Shown one piece after another: positions 6,780-17,349 of a DNA stretch of 64,000 nucleotides. The DNA is taken from contig JAODBD010000005.1 in NCBI GenBank assembly GCA_025463785.1, forward strand, positions 62,001-126,000, given 5' to 3'. This stretch comes from Glaciihabitans sp. GTDB lineage: Bacteria; Actinomycetota; Actinomycetes; Actinomycetales; Microbacteriaceae. The first letter of the stretch is position 1; the number at the start of each line of letters is the position of its first letter. Below the pieces are notes generated by a model, which had not been told where the DNA came from, did not search any database, and was given only the letters and a program-made list of their open reading frames with translations. The position numbers and the translations under genes are program-made.

Positions 6780-9736
6780 ACATAATTCCAGACCGTTTTC
6801 CTCTCGCGGAGGCGATCAGTTTCGCGACGGCTGACAACACGGCCGCAATCACGCTTGGTGAACCAAACGCCCTCATTGACGCTGTCACTCCGGTGACGGC
6901 GGAGTTGCTGAAATGGTGGTTTCAGCAAGACTACGTAGACAATCGCGACTCAAACTTCCATGAGGGTCAACGCGACGCGATTCTCGCGATCATCTACGCA
7001 CACGAAGTGCTCGGGGTGACGAGCCTTCTGGACCTGTACCAGAAAGTCGCCAGCGAAGCGCTTCTGCAGGGCGCGCTACTGGGCGAGGTCAGCGATTCAC
7101 GCAACGAGCATCCGAAGTACGCAGCGAAGATGGCAACCGGAACTGGCAAAACCTGGGTCCTGAACGCTCTCCTGATTTGGCAGTTACTCAATCACACTCA
7201 ATATCCAAGCGACGAACGATTCACTAGCAACTTCTTGGTGGTTGCGCCCGGCTTGATCGTCTACGACCGACTGCTGGACTCATTTCAGGGCCGAAGCCGA
7301 TCTGGCGAGGCACGCGATTTTGCAACTAGCGATATCTACGCACAACGACAGCTGTTTATCCCGGACAACTACCAGGAACGCGTGTTCGGTTTTCTTCAGA
7401 CTTCCGTTGTAGTCAAGAACGATATCGGTACCAAAGTCGTTGGCTCGGGAGCACTTGCGATCACCAACTGGCACCTGCTGGCGGGTGTCGAGGAACCCAA
7501 TTTCGTTGATGATGATGACGACGACGACACAGAAGCTGCCGGGGTGGAGATTGACGCCGCAGCTGCGGCCGCAAGCTTCATTCCGCTGACGCCGGGAATG
7601 CTCTCGGGTAACTCGCTCGACGTGCTCGATCGCAGACATCGACGCGGAGAGGCGATGCGCTGGCTCAGGGAACTGCCGAGCCTTATGACATTCAACGACG
7701 AAGCGCACCATATTCACGAACTGAAGAAAGGCGACGAATCAACGGATGTGGAGTGGCAGAAGAGCCTTACCGATATCGCGTCAACAAAGGGTCGCCGATT
7801 CACGCAGATCGATTTCTCCGCCACACCCTATGACGAGGTCGGCACAGGCACGAAGAAGTCCAAGCATTTCTTCACACATATCGTCGTGGACTTCGACATA
7901 CAAGCTGCGATGCGATTGGGACTGGTGAAAGCCCTCGCGCTGGACAAGCGGAAAGAGATTGCCGCGATAGCGAACGCAGACCTCGACTTCCGTGCGGAGC
8001 GGGATGAGCGCAACAAGGTCATCGGGCTTTCCGACGGGCAGCGCATCATGATCCGCGCAGGACTGACGAAGCTAGGAATCCTGGAAGAGCAGTTCCACAA
8101 GCAAGACTCGAACAAGCATCCCAAGCTGCTCATCATGACCGAAGACACGTCGGTTTCCCCATTCGTAGAGGAATTCCTTTTGGCGGAGGGTCGCTCCCCC
8201 ACCGAAGTGCTCCGTGTCGACTCAGGGCGCAAGGCAGATCTCGGCCCCAAGGATTGGGAGCCGCTCCGCGAGAAACTGTTTGACATCGACAACGGAGACG
8301 AACCCAAGATCATCATCAGCGTTCTCATGCTGCGAGAGGGCTTCGACGTGAACAACATCTGCGTCATCGTTCCGCTGAGGTCATCCCAGTCAAGCATCCT
8401 GCTCGAGCAGACGATTGGTCGCGGACTGCGGCTGATGTGGCGGGGTGACGATGGCATCGACGAACTCAAGCGAGATACGCGAGACCGTATTCACCGTCGT
8501 CAGGAGCCAACGAACTCATTCGACGTTCTGTTCATTGTCGAGCATCCCGCGTTCGCTGACTTTTACGAGCGTGAACTCGGCGACGGGCTCATTTGGGATG
8601 CGGGCGACAATTCGGATCGAACTCCAACCGGTGATATCGAACGGGTGGAATTGCGGGACGGATACGAGGCGTACGACTTCAGAATCCCCTTCATCATTCG
8701 TGAGGCGGATGATGAACTACGAACACCGAGGATAGAGCCCCTCAAACTCTCACCCAGCAAATTTCCGCTGGGGGATCTCCTCCGCCAGATCGGTTCCGGC
8801 GATCGATTCTCCTCCCACGATGTTCAGACCGGTACACAATGGGGCGATTATCGGGTCGATGGCGGCGTTATGACCGCAACTGGGTACAACGACTTCCTCT
8901 CTCGGCTGACGACTCGAATCAGCGACTCAGTGAGTCGAGGTTTCACCACGTCGCAGAAGCGGTACAACGAATTGACCGCTTTCCCTGTCCTCCAGGTGTT
9001 CAAGCCGCAGCTCTTGGGGTGGCTCGACCTGTATATTCGCGCGCGCCTGTTCAGCGGCACCTTCGACCCGCTGGAAGGTGAGAACTGGCGGGTTCTGATG
9101 GTGCCAAGTGTGGCTGAGGAGATCGCCGGTACATTTGCCACTGCGCTCGTCGAGACGCTGACGTCGGAGCCGGGCGAACCCGCGCAGGTCAAATATCGCG
9201 AGCTTTCTGAGGTCGAATGGATCTCGGTACGTTCCAGTTCTCAGGTCGAGGTACAAAAGTGCATCTATCCGAAATTGCCCATCCCGACCCATAGCGGGGG
9301 GCTAGAAAGACTATTTATCGAGTGGGCAGATGCCGATTCCCAGGTGGAGGCACTCGTAAAGATTCATGAATACAAACATGATTTTCTGCGTCGACCGTAC
9401 TTAAAGGCAGATGGAATGCCAGCGCAATACTCACCCGACTTCCTCGTCAGGACACGTTTCGAAACGTACGTGGTGGAGACGAAGGCGCAAAGTGCACTTG
9501 GCGACGAAAACGTCAGGCGAAAGCAACGGGCCGCTCTAGCGTGGTGCCAACAGCTGAACCGCCTGGATCCGGAACTTCGCGGCAACCGCGAGTGGCACTA
9601 TGTGCTGCTTGGAGAGTCCGTAGTTAAGGACTGGAAATCAAAGGGCGCCCGGGCATCCGAATTACTCGCCTATGCAAGTATCAAACCAAAGGGTGTCGTC
9701 CAGCAGGACACCCTCTCGTGGTCGGAGGAACAGTAA
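6776..9736 (+). CDS. res: Type III restriction enzyme, Res helicase/nuclease subunit
   Basis: A 986-residue SF2 helicase fused to a nuclease. Walker A is at about residues 119-125 (ATGTGKT), the DEAH box near 309 (NDEAHH), motif III SATP near 348 and motif VI QTIGRGLR near 545. The C-terminal end carries a PD-(D/E)xK nuclease core: SPDF near 886 and VETK near 900, with KAQ following. An acidic run (about residues 243-250, mostly Asp) sits in the first helicase lobe. GTG start overlaps the mod stop. All catalytic motifs are intact, so the enzyme looks active. Confidence 0.9.
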   Translation: MNIIPDRFPLAEAISFATADNTAAITLGEPNALIDAVTPVTAELLKWWFQQDYVDNRDSNFHEGQRDAILAIIYAHEVLGVTSLLDLYQKVASEALLQGALLGEVSDSRNEHPKYAAKMATGTGKTWVLNALLIWQLLNHTQYPSDERFTSNFLVVAPGLIVYDRLLDSFQGRSRSGEARDFATSDIYAQRQLFIPDNYQERVFGFLQTSVVVKNDIGTKVVGSGALAITNWHLLAGVEEPNFVDDDDDDDTEAAGVEIDAAAAAASFIPLTPGMLSGNSLDVLDRRHRRGEAMRWLRELPSLMTFNDEAHHIHELKKGDESTDVEWQKSLTDIASTKGRRFTQIDFSATPYDEVGTGTKKSKHFFTHIVVDFDIQAAMRLGLVKALALDKRKEIAAIANADLDFRAERDERNKVIGLSDGQRIMIRAGLTKLGILEEQFHKQDSNKHPKLLIMTEDTSVSPFVEEFLLAEGRSPTEVLRVDSGRKADLGPKDWEPLREKLFDIDNGDEPKIIISVLMLREGFDVNNICVIVPLRSSQSSILLEQTIGRGLRLMWRGDDGIDELKRDTRDRIHRRQEPTNSFDVLFIVEHPAFADFYERELGDGLIWDAGDNSDRTPTGDIERVELRDGYEAYDFRIPFIIREADDELRTPRIEPLKLSPSKFPLGDLLRQIGSGDRFSSHDVQTGTQWGDYRVDGGVMTATGYNDFLSRLTTRISDSVSRGFTTSQKRYNELTAFPVLQVFKPQLLGWLDLYIRARLFSGTFDPLEGENWRVLMVPSVAEEIAGTFATALVETLTSEPGEPAQVKYRELSEVEWISVRSSSQVEVQKCIYPKLPIPTHSGGLERLFIEWADADSQVEALVKIHEYKHDFLRRPYLKADGMPAQYSPDFLVRTRFETYVVETKAQSALGDENVRRKQRAALAWCQQLNRLDPELRGNREWHYVLLGESVVKDWKSKGARASELLAYASIKPKGVVQQDTLSWSEEQ

Positions 9737-9942
9737 TCGCGCGTCGAGCGCTCCATCGCTGGCAACACCGAAAAGACGGTCAGGATCGTCAACGCACTAC
9801 CCGCGCTCGACATCATCGACGAATAGGACGCGACCGAGTCGAGCCCGTCACCCGCGGTGACCGCCCACACAGCGTCTTTGCCGGATGCTTCCCACTCGTC
9901 CCAGGCGATGGCATATGGGTCGTAGTGCGGAGTGTCGGTCAT
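9670..9942 (-). CDS. Small hypothetical downstream of ImmA-like protease
   Basis: Up to 90 residues from the ATG at 9942. The first 36 residues (MTDTPHYDPYAIAWDEWEAS and on) look like a genuine small acidic protein rich in Trp and Asp, and it follows the ImmA-like gene by 23 bases on the same strand, so they could form a pair. The second half is Ser/Met-rich, unlike normal protein, and runs antisense to the 3' end of res, which suggests that the original C-terminus has been replaced. No family recognised. Confidence 0.4.
   Translation of the reverse strand: MTDTPHYDPYAIAWDEWEASGKDAVWAVTAGDGLDSVASYSSMMSSAGSALTILTVFSVLPAMERSTRDYCSSDHERVSCWTTPFGLILA
9737..9826 (+). other. In-frame coding-like stretch after the res stop codon
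   Basis: Immediately after the TAA of res (9734-9736), the same frame stays open for 29 codons to a TAG at 9824-9826 and reads like protein (SRVERSIAGNTEKTVRIVN, then ALPALDIIDE). It may be the tail of a longer ancestral Res cut by a nonsense change, a remnant of another gene, or chance. No start codon or ribosome site is seen. Confidence 0.3.
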
Positions 9943-9965
9943 GCTTGCGAACGCTCTCAAGGTCA

Positions 9966-10829
9966 CTACCCGCCAGCGCCCAACAGCCACTCAAGGCTGC
10001 CCGAGCCGAGCTTGCCCTCAGCCACCGCCGCGAGATGTGCGTCGACCAGGTCGGAGGGGATGCGCCGGGTAGCCGATTGGGCGGCCCGCGCTGCGATAGC
10101 GTCAGCCTCCACGAACTGCGAAACCAGCGTCTTCGTTGGCAGAGCAAGCGTCTTGCGGGTGAGCGGTGACACCGGCCGCTTGAGCGACGCAAGACGGGAC
10201 GCAAGGGCCTTGGTCGACACCCCCGTACCCCAGACATACTCGGCAATCGACCCGGGCTGAATCAGATCCCAGTCGACATGGTCGAGGCCGAGGCGTGGCA
10301 TCAGCAGTTCGGCGGCGAAAGCGTTCGCCGCGCGCTCGATGGTGCGGCTGCTGGCCACCGGCGCCCCGAGTTCGGCGAGATCGCCGCGCAGGATGTGCCC
10401 GAGTTCGTGCGCAATCGACCAATTCTGGAAGAACCAGTTGGGAGTTTCGCCGACCACGATGATGGGCCTGCCCGAGATCTCGAGCGCGAAATCGCCGCCC
10501 ACTGCCGGCATCCTGAGCAAATCGATGCCGAACGCCGATTCGATGGACGCAGCGAAATCCGGGATGAAGTCGCCACCGGAGTCCCACAGAGCGGCGAACG
10601 CGCCGGCCACCTCGAGCCGCGGGAGGTCCGGCGGGATCGCCGGAACCGGATACACCTCCCGATAGGCGCGCACCACCGCATCAAGCATGGGCGGGCCGTC
10701 GGCCTCGTCCGCTCGCAGGTAGCCGTGGCTGACCCGGTCATAGCTGTGGCGACCGGCCAGCCGAATGAGAAACGGGTCGGGGCTGGCGGGCAGCTGCCCC
10801 GCCGCCAGGGTACGTCGATGCACTGTCAC
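9966..10829 (-). CDS. ImmA/IrrE-family metallo-endopeptidase
   Basis: A 287-residue protein with the zinc-protease motif HELGH at about residues 141-145 (WSIAHELGHILRGD) and the downstream glutamate region (RAANAFAAELLMP) typical of COG2856 ImmA/IrrE proteins. These cleave repressors or antitoxins to switch on phage or stress genes. The gene begins with GTG at 10829. Unlike many relatives, no helix-turn-helix is visible N-terminal to the protease; the first 60 residues are not recognisable. Its position beside the type III R-M module suggests a regulatory or toxin-antitoxin role, but no cognate repressor is certain here. Confidence 0.8.
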   Translation of the reverse strand: MTVHRRTLAAGQLPASPDPFLIRLAGRHSYDRVSHGYLRADEADGPPMLDAVVRAYREVYPVPAIPPDLPRLEVAGAFAALWDSGGDFIPDFAASIESAFGIDLLRMPAVGGDFALEISGRPIIVVGETPNWFFQNWSIAHELGHILRGDLAELGAPVASSRTIERAANAFAAELLMPRLGLDHVDWDLIQPGSIAEYVWGTGVSTKALASRLASLKRPVSPLTRKTLALPTKTLVSQFVEADAIAARAAQSATRRIPSDLVDAHLAAVAEGKLGSGSLEWLLGAGG

Positions 10830-10939
10830 GCGGCAATCCTGATGCTGATATCGCGTTGCCCGATGCTGGCGCCCAAAACTGTGCGCAGCGGCGCCCAGCG
10901 TCAGTCTGTGGAGGAGCCTCGACTGCTACTGTCGGTGAG

Positions 10940-12187
10940 GTGCGCCGCTTCACCTTCGCCAGGGGAAATGCCCAAAAGGTACTGGCGCTTCCCCTCTACG
11001 GTCTCGGTGCGCTCGCAAGCACGCTGGTTCGGCGCAAACCCGACCTGTGGGTCTTCGGATCGGCCAGCGGTGTCGGCGAGGGCGCCCTGGCGCTGCTTCA
11101 GTTCGCGCGCGCGGCCGATCCCACGATTCGGGTCGTCTGGCTGGCAGGAAACGCCCGCGACGTCAACGACGCGCGCGCTTTGAACATCCCCGTCGTTTTG
11201 AAATCGGGCTGGCGCGGCTTCCGAATGACGCTGCGCGCACGCGTCATCGTCGTCACTCACGGCTTCGGTGACGCCAACCGCTTCGGCACCCGGGGAGGTT
11301 TCGTCGTGCAGTTATGGCACGGCATCCCGTTCAAACACATCAACCTCGACTCGCGGGCGACCCTCCGAATCCCCCTCCTGTCCCGTTTCGGGTTCGTGCA
11401 ATCGGCGGTGCGCCGCGTGTACGAGCGATCTGGCCGCGGTATCGGAATGTTCGCGACGGCATCGCCGGTGGCGGCCTCCCGCATCCGCAGCGCTTTTGGA
11501 CTAACCGCCGACCGGGTTGTTGTGACGGGTGACCCGCGCGACGACGTGCTCGTCACGTCGTCCGCGCACGACGCACGAGAGCGGATGGCATCGCTCCTCG
11601 GTGAGCCCCGAGCGACCTCGGCGCGCATCCTGTTTTATGCGCCGACCTGGCGGGATGGGCAGCCTGACCCGGCGATTCCGAGCGCAGCTGACTGGACGAA
11701 AATCGGGGACTACCTCGCCGCGACGGACTCGCTGCTCGTGGTTCGATCGCATCCGCTCGGGGTTGGCGACTACACGGCGGGGGCCGCCGCATCCGACCGC
11801 ATCAGGATGTTCGGAGCCGAACTCGTAGGCGACATCACGCCGCTGCTGCCCGCAGTCGACATCCTCATCACCGACTACTCGTCGATCGCCTTCGACTTCT
11901 CGCTCACCGGCGGCCAGGTGTTGTTCCTTGCCCCGGATGTCGCCGAATACAGTTCGACTCGCGGGATCTACGAGTCTTTTGGCGATTTCAGCGGCGGCAG
12001 CGAGGTAACCTCCTGGGCTGCACTTCTCGACCTACTGGAGCTGCTCGACCGTGACCCGGCGACGGCGACGAAGCTGCGAGCACACGTTGAGCAGCTCGGT
12101 CGCCGGATGCACTCGTTCCGCGATGGCCGCAACACCGAACGGGTCTATCGGGAGATCATCGCCCGCCTCAGCGGTTCAGCAATGTAG
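10940..12187 (+). CDS. CDP-glycerol glycerophosphotransferase family protein
   Basis: About 415 residues. The family landmarks are the HG-type motif VVQLWHGIPFKHI, then FYAPTWRDG, VVRSHP and the ITDYSSIAFDFSLTG motif near the C-terminus, all as in TagF/TagB enzymes that transfer glycerol phosphate from CDP-glycerol to a growing teichoic acid on the inner membrane face. The frame is open from an ATG at 10856, but the GTG at 10940 begins the conserved region (VRRFTFARGN), so the start is uncertain. It probably works with the exporter at 1.6-3.2 kb. Confidence 0.87.
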   Translation: MRRFTFARGNAQKVLALPLYGLGALASTLVRRKPDLWVFGSASGVGEGALALLQFARAADPTIRVVWLAGNARDVNDARALNIPVVLKSGWRGFRMTLRARVIVVTHGFGDANRFGTRGGFVVQLWHGIPFKHINLDSRATLRIPLLSRFGFVQSAVRRVYERSGRGIGMFATASPVAASRIRSAFGLTADRVVVTGDPRDDVLVTSSAHDARERMASLLGEPRATSARILFYAPTWRDGQPDPAIPSAADWTKIGDYLAATDSLLVVRSHPLGVGDYTAGAAASDRIRMFGAELVGDITPLLPAVDILITDYSSIAFDFSLTGGQVLFLAPDVAEYSSTRGIYESFGDFSGGSEVTSWAALLDLLELLDRDPATATKLRAHVEQLGRRMHSFRDGRNTERVYREIIARLSGSAM

Positions 12188-12223
12188 CGGTTCAGCGATG
12201 TTGCGAGCCAACGATGTCGGCTA

Positions 12224-13273
12224 CTAGTCGGTGCGCGAGGTGTCCATGGTGTCGCGGCCGCCGCGCAGCAGCCCCCTGATGAACCCGGCGCCCCAGCTCA
12301 GGTGCATGCTGGGCAGCACAAGGATGAACAGCCACCGATCACGCCAGGATTTGCCGTTCTCGTAGATGAGCCCGAGGTAGATCAGCAGCAGGATATATGC
12401 GACGAGACCCGTGTGCACGATGAACGCGAGCAGACTGAGCTTGCCCCAGTGGATTGCTCCGGTGATCTGCAGGGTGCCCCCAATAATGCTGATCAGGAAG
12501 GCGACGACGAGCAGCGGTGGCGCGAAGAATCGCAACGGCGTCTGCCGTGGGTGCCTGCGCACGAGTTCGCCGCGCCAGACTCCGGTGGTGAAGAACTGCC
12601 GGGTGAGTTTGCGCCAGTTTTCGCGGGGCCAGTAGGTGACTTTCAGTTCCGGGTCGAACCAGACTTTGTGGCCGGCTTCGCGGATGCGGAGGTTGAGTTC
12701 CCAGTCTTCGCCGCGTCTCAGGGTTTCGTCGTAACCACCCACCTCTGCGAGCACCTCCCGCCGAAATACCCCGAGGTAGGCGGACTCTGCCGGACCGTTC
12801 TTGCCGCCGCTGTGATAGCTGGCACCGCCGAGACCGAACTTGCTGTTGTATGCGCGAGCGACGGCGGTCTGGAATGGTGTTCTGCCGTTGGCAACCATGA
12901 TGCCGCCGACGTTGGCGGCGCCGGTGCGCGTGAGGGTTTCGACGGCGCGCGTCGTGTAGCCGGGCGACAGTTCGGAGTGGGCGTCGACGCGCACGATTAT
13001 GGGATGGTCGCTGGACTCGATGGCGAGGTTGAGGCCGACCGGGATGTCGGTGTTGGGGTTGTGTACGTAGCTGATTCTGGCATCCGCTATTGCGAGTCGT
13101 TCGACCAATTCTGTGGTGCCGTCTGATGATGGGCCGAGGGCAAGTACGAGGTCTTGGTTGCCGGCGTAGTCCTGGCTGAGGACGGTGTTGATGGCGTTTT
13201 CGACGTAGTCTCGTTCGTTCAGTACCGGCATCACATATAACACTCCGGGAACGGGTTGCTGCTGGGTCGCCAT
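12224..13273 (-). CDS. GT2 glycosyltransferase, ExoA-like, membrane-anchored
   Basis: About 349 residues. The GT-A fold starts with YVMPVLNERDYVE and carries the metal-binding DAHSE motif (VRVDAHSELSPG), then an acceptor-site RRGEDWELNLR (ED motif). Two or three hydrophobic helices near the C-terminus (after residue 245) would anchor it in the membrane. This layout matches ExoA-type enzymes of exopolysaccharide synthesis. An upstream in-frame GTG at 13321 exists, but the ATG at 13273 (MATQQQPVPG) lies right before the domain. It converges with the glycerophosphotransferase gene. Confidence 0.85.
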   Translation of the reverse strand: MATQQQPVPGVLYVMPVLNERDYVENAINTVLSQDYAGNQDLVLALGPSSDGTTELVERLAIADARISYVHNPNTDIPVGLNLAIESSDHPIIVRVDAHSELSPGYTTRAVETLTRTGAANVGGIMVANGRTPFQTAVARAYNSKFGLGGASYHSGGKNGPAESAYLGVFRREVLAEVGGYDETLRRGEDWELNLRIREAGHKVWFDPELKVTYWPRENWRKLTRQFFTTGVWRGELVRRHPRQTPLRFFAPPLLVVAFLISIIGGTLQITGAIHWGKLSLLAFIVHTGLVAYILLLIYLGLIYENGKSWRDRWLFILVLPSMHLSWGAGFIRGLLRGGRDTMDTSRTD

Positions 13274-13322
13274 CGGTTCCAATACGAGTTCTGGGGGTCG
13301 GTCGAGCCTACCAGCCGACACG

Positions 13323-13372
13323 AAACGGGCGGGGAAACCGCGGCGTTGCGCCGGTGGTTTCCCCGCCCGTTT
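13323..13372 (-). terminator. Strong hairpin terminator after the HtrA-like gene
   Basis: A perfect 17-bp inverted repeat (13323-13339 and 13356-13372) with a 16-base loop. It lies just past the stop of the minus-strand HtrA gene and before the GT2 start. No long T-run follows. Confidence 0.8.
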
Positions 13373-13387
13373 GGCGGTGTCTGTCTG

Positions 13388-14737
<1,350 letters not shown>

Positions 14738-14834
14738 GGAAGAGCTCCTTTCAGCAGTGCAAGCATCATCCGGAAACCTGAACATTGTATTTGTCTGTGC
14801 TGAGTGCCTGCTGTCTGCCTGCGATGCCGTGCCG

Positions 14835-15638
14835 TTAGCAGCCCGGTCCTTTCGGGTTGACGAGACAGTCGTGGTTCACCAGCACCGTTTTCGCATCACC
14901 TGCGACCGCTCTGAGCCGGTTCGCCGGAACATCGATCGTGCCCACGACCGGTGTCCACCCGCTGCCCGCGTACTGGTATTCAGCCCCGAACTGGATGTCG
15001 AGGTCGATGGAGTAGAGACCCTTCGCCTGGTAGAGATGGCTGGTTGGCGTCGCGTCGAAATCCCGCAACCCCTGCGCCGCCCACGTCGCACCCGGCATGC
15101 CGAGGGTCGCCTGCGCGCCATCCCCGTACGTCCAATGCCACGCGACCGGGAAGAACCGGACCTGCGCCGGCTGGCCGAGCAGCTCCCCGTGCTCCAACTC
15201 GGAAGGAACCGTCGCGTAGAAGTTCGTGTTCAAACCCACGACCATCCAGCCATTGGGCTGCATGTGATCGGTACCTGGGCGCGGTTTGAAGTGGGCGATG
15301 TCTGAGATCGTCACCGCTCCGGTGCCGGAACTGCGGGGCTCGCACGGCAAGCGAAACTTCTGCTGACTGCAAATTGCAAGGGGGCCGGGTGGTTCCGTAG
15401 CCACGCCGATGCCGCTTGGTGGTCTCGATCCATGGCCCGCGGAACCGGGGTTTGTAACGTGCACGCCGACATCTACACCATCGCCAACCCTCGAACCTCT
15501 GGCCGGGCAGAGGTTCTCCCTCGCCTGGGCGATGTTGCACGAAGTCGGCGGAGCCGCAAATGCCGTTGCGCTAGTCGCAACCAACCCCATTGCGACGACA
15601 ATACAACTGGTCACTCGCAGAAATTGTCGCCTTGCCAC
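14835..15638 (-). CDS. Secreted protein, possible PKD-like domain, function unknown
   Basis: A 267-residue protein with a clear Sec signal (MARRQFLRV then a hydrophobic stretch, cleaved after ATAFA near residue 28). The mature part has several cysteines and aromatic residues, and a stretch (FFPVAWHWTYGDGAQAT) that recalls the YDFGDG core of PKD domains. Its start overlaps the end of the upstream lipoprotein gene by 28 bases, so they form an operon. Similar two-gene sets of unknown role occur in actinobacteria (general knowledge; not checked here). Confidence 0.75.
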   Translation of the reverse strand: MARRQFLRVTSCIVVAMGLVATSATAFAAPPTSCNIAQARENLCPARGSRVGDGVDVGVHVTNPGSAGHGSRPPSGIGVATEPPGPLAICSQQKFRLPCEPRSSGTGAVTISDIAHFKPRPGTDHMQPNGWMVVGLNTNFYATVPSELEHGELLGQPAQVRFFPVAWHWTYGDGAQATLGMPGATWAAQGLRDFDATPTSHLYQAKGLYSIDLDIQFGAEYQYAGSGWTPVVGTIDVPANRLRAVAGDAKTVLVNHDCLVNPKGPGC

Positions 15639-16168
15639 GATGAACTCCGTTCCAAAACAAGGCTGCGTGAGCCTTTCGACCGGCTACTAAATGAGACCTC
15701 GAGAGGAAGGAAATGTGCCAACTCCGCTGGCGTAATGTCCCTACCTTTGTGATCGAAGGTTCGCGCCTTGGACAGGTCTAAGCAGGTGTAGACCACCACG
15801 GTGGCTTCTCCGCCGACAGACTGCGTTCGACTCTCTAGGTCAAATCTTGTGAACGACGTCGCTCCGCTGAAACGGTTACCGACTTTTGACATTGCAGCAT
15901 ACGAATTGAGTTCACTCGGCAACAGCTGCTGCGTAACCCAGGCCGCAATCCGCTCGGCGTGCTTGCCTGAGTCAAAGCCGACCGCGTCCGACGCCGCCAG
16001 GTACCCCGTATACGCCGTCTTCGCCGCCGCCAGCGCATCCGCATCCGTCGCGAATACTGGCGCGACGGTGGGCGTCGAGGTGGGGACAACGGGCGGCGGT
16101 TGCCGCACACATCCACCGAGAACTAGGGCAACGAGAACAAGGCCCGCAGCAGAGGTGACGAATCGCAT
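15611..16168 (-). CDS. Lipoprotein, function unknown
   Basis: About 185 residues starting MRFVTSAAG, with a lipobox LGGC near residue 20, so the mature protein is lipid-anchored outside the membrane. A Pro/Thr/Val linker follows, then a folded domain with the pattern AAAKTAYTGYLAASD seen in actinobacterial lipoproteins of the DUF6318-like type (weak recall). A GTG seven codons upstream (16189) is an alternative start, but gives a less standard signal peptide. First gene of a two-gene operon with the secreted protein downstream. Confidence 0.75.
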   Translation of the reverse strand: MRFVTSAAGLVLVALVLGGCVRQPPPVVPTSTPTVAPVFATDADALAAAKTAYTGYLAASDAVGFDSGKHAERIAAWVTQQLLPSELNSYAAMSKVGNRFSGATSFTRFDLESRTQSVGGEATVVVYTCLDLSKARTFDHKGRDITPAELAHFLPLEVSFSSRSKGSRSLVLERSSSWQGDNFCE

Positions 16169-16231
16169 CCAGCGAAAGTAACCCAGCACGCACAGGCGCC
16201 CCGAAAACTATCCACAGGCAGTGTGATCGAC

Positions 16232-17257
16232 CTACGCCCGCGCAGGTCCCGACGACGCGCGAACGACCAACTCGGTCTGGGGTCGCGCGGGCAGCGGTCC
16301 GTCGTCCGAGTTCATGAGCGCGAGCAAGCGACCAAGGGCCGCGCGCCCCTGCTGCTCGAAGTCCTGGCGGACGGTCGTGAGCGCCGGCCGAAAGTACCGG
16401 GCCTCCGGGATGTCATCGAACCCGACAACGCTCATCTCTTCCGGCACTCGAACGCCGCGCTCCGAGAGTGCGGCAAGCACACCGAGGGCCATCTGGTCGT
16501 TGCCAACGACGACCGCGGTGATCCCTGCGTCCAGCGGAATCGACAGCGCCGCCGAATACCCGGACTCGGACGTCCAATTGCCGGCCAGCGTGCCAACCGA
16601 TACAGCTCCCCCGGCCAGGATCGCCGCGTCGAACGCACTCACGCGCGAGCGCGCGGCGTGCCAGCCCAACGGACCCGAGACGTGGAAGAACCGGCTGTGC
16701 CCGAGCTCAAGCAGGTGCTCGACGAGCGACTGCATCCCCCGGTGATTCTGCGTTAGTTCTGAACCTGCCTCGGCATCCTGAGCCTCCGATTCGACGTAGA
16801 CGGGCATCGAGAAGCCCACCTTGTCGATGAGGGCGAGCACCGGGTCGGATGGCGCAATCACGAGCAGCCCGGCCAGATCGTGCGGGTTGATGACCGAGAT
16901 AGCGACCTCGATACCGTTCTCGTCACGGGGGTCGAGACTCACGATGTCGAGCACGTAGCCCGCCTCTTTCGCGGCGTCGCTCGCACCCTTCACGAATCGA
17001 CTGGGCCCGACCTCGAGGAAGTCGTACACGATCGCCCCAATCCGATGCCGGGAACTGCTGGCAAGGGCACGGGCGGTGAGGTTTGGTTTGTAGCCGAGCT
17101 CGGCGATGGCAGCTTCGATGCGTTCGCGAAGGTCGGCGCGGATGTTGGTCTCACCTTTAACCACGCGCGATACCGTCTGGTGCGAGACACCTGCCAGCTC
17201 GGCGACGCTGTACAGCGTCGGAGCCTTGCGCCCCTGCGGGCTCATCGAATCGACCAT
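16232..17257 (-). CDS. LacI-family transcriptional regulator
   Basis: A 341-residue repressor. The N-terminal helix-turn-helix (TLYSVAELAGVSHQTVSRVV, about residues 13-32) and hinge helix region (NLTARALASSSRHRIG) are classical. The rest is a periplasmic-binding-protein-like sugar-sensing domain with the usual VVGFDDIPEARYFRPALTTV stretch near the end. The ATG at 17257 has GGGAGG upstream. No sugar operon lies next to it on the same strand; the neighbour is a divergent aminotransferase gene about 90 bases away, so its target genes are unclear. Confidence 0.92.
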   Translation of the reverse strand: MVDSMSPQGRKAPTLYSVAELAGVSHQTVSRVVKGETNIRADLRERIEAAIAELGYKPNLTARALASSSRHRIGAIVYDFLEVGPSRFVKGASDAAKEAGYVLDIVSLDPRDENGIEVAISVINPHDLAGLLVIAPSDPVLALIDKVGFSMPVYVESEAQDAEAGSELTQNHRGMQSLVEHLLELGHSRFFHVSGPLGWHAARSRVSAFDAAILAGGAVSVGTLAGNWTSESGYSAALSIPLDAGITAVVVGNDQMALGVLAALSERGVRVPEEMSVVGFDDIPEARYFRPALTTVRQDFEQQGRAALGRLLALMNSDDGPLPARPQTELVVRASSGPARA

Positions 17258-17349
17258 ATCCTGTCCCTCCCAGCCGCGTAGTCAGTTCATTATCCGCAAT
17301 ACGGCCCCACAGGAGGGCACGCACGACCCACACACGCTACATTGGCGGC

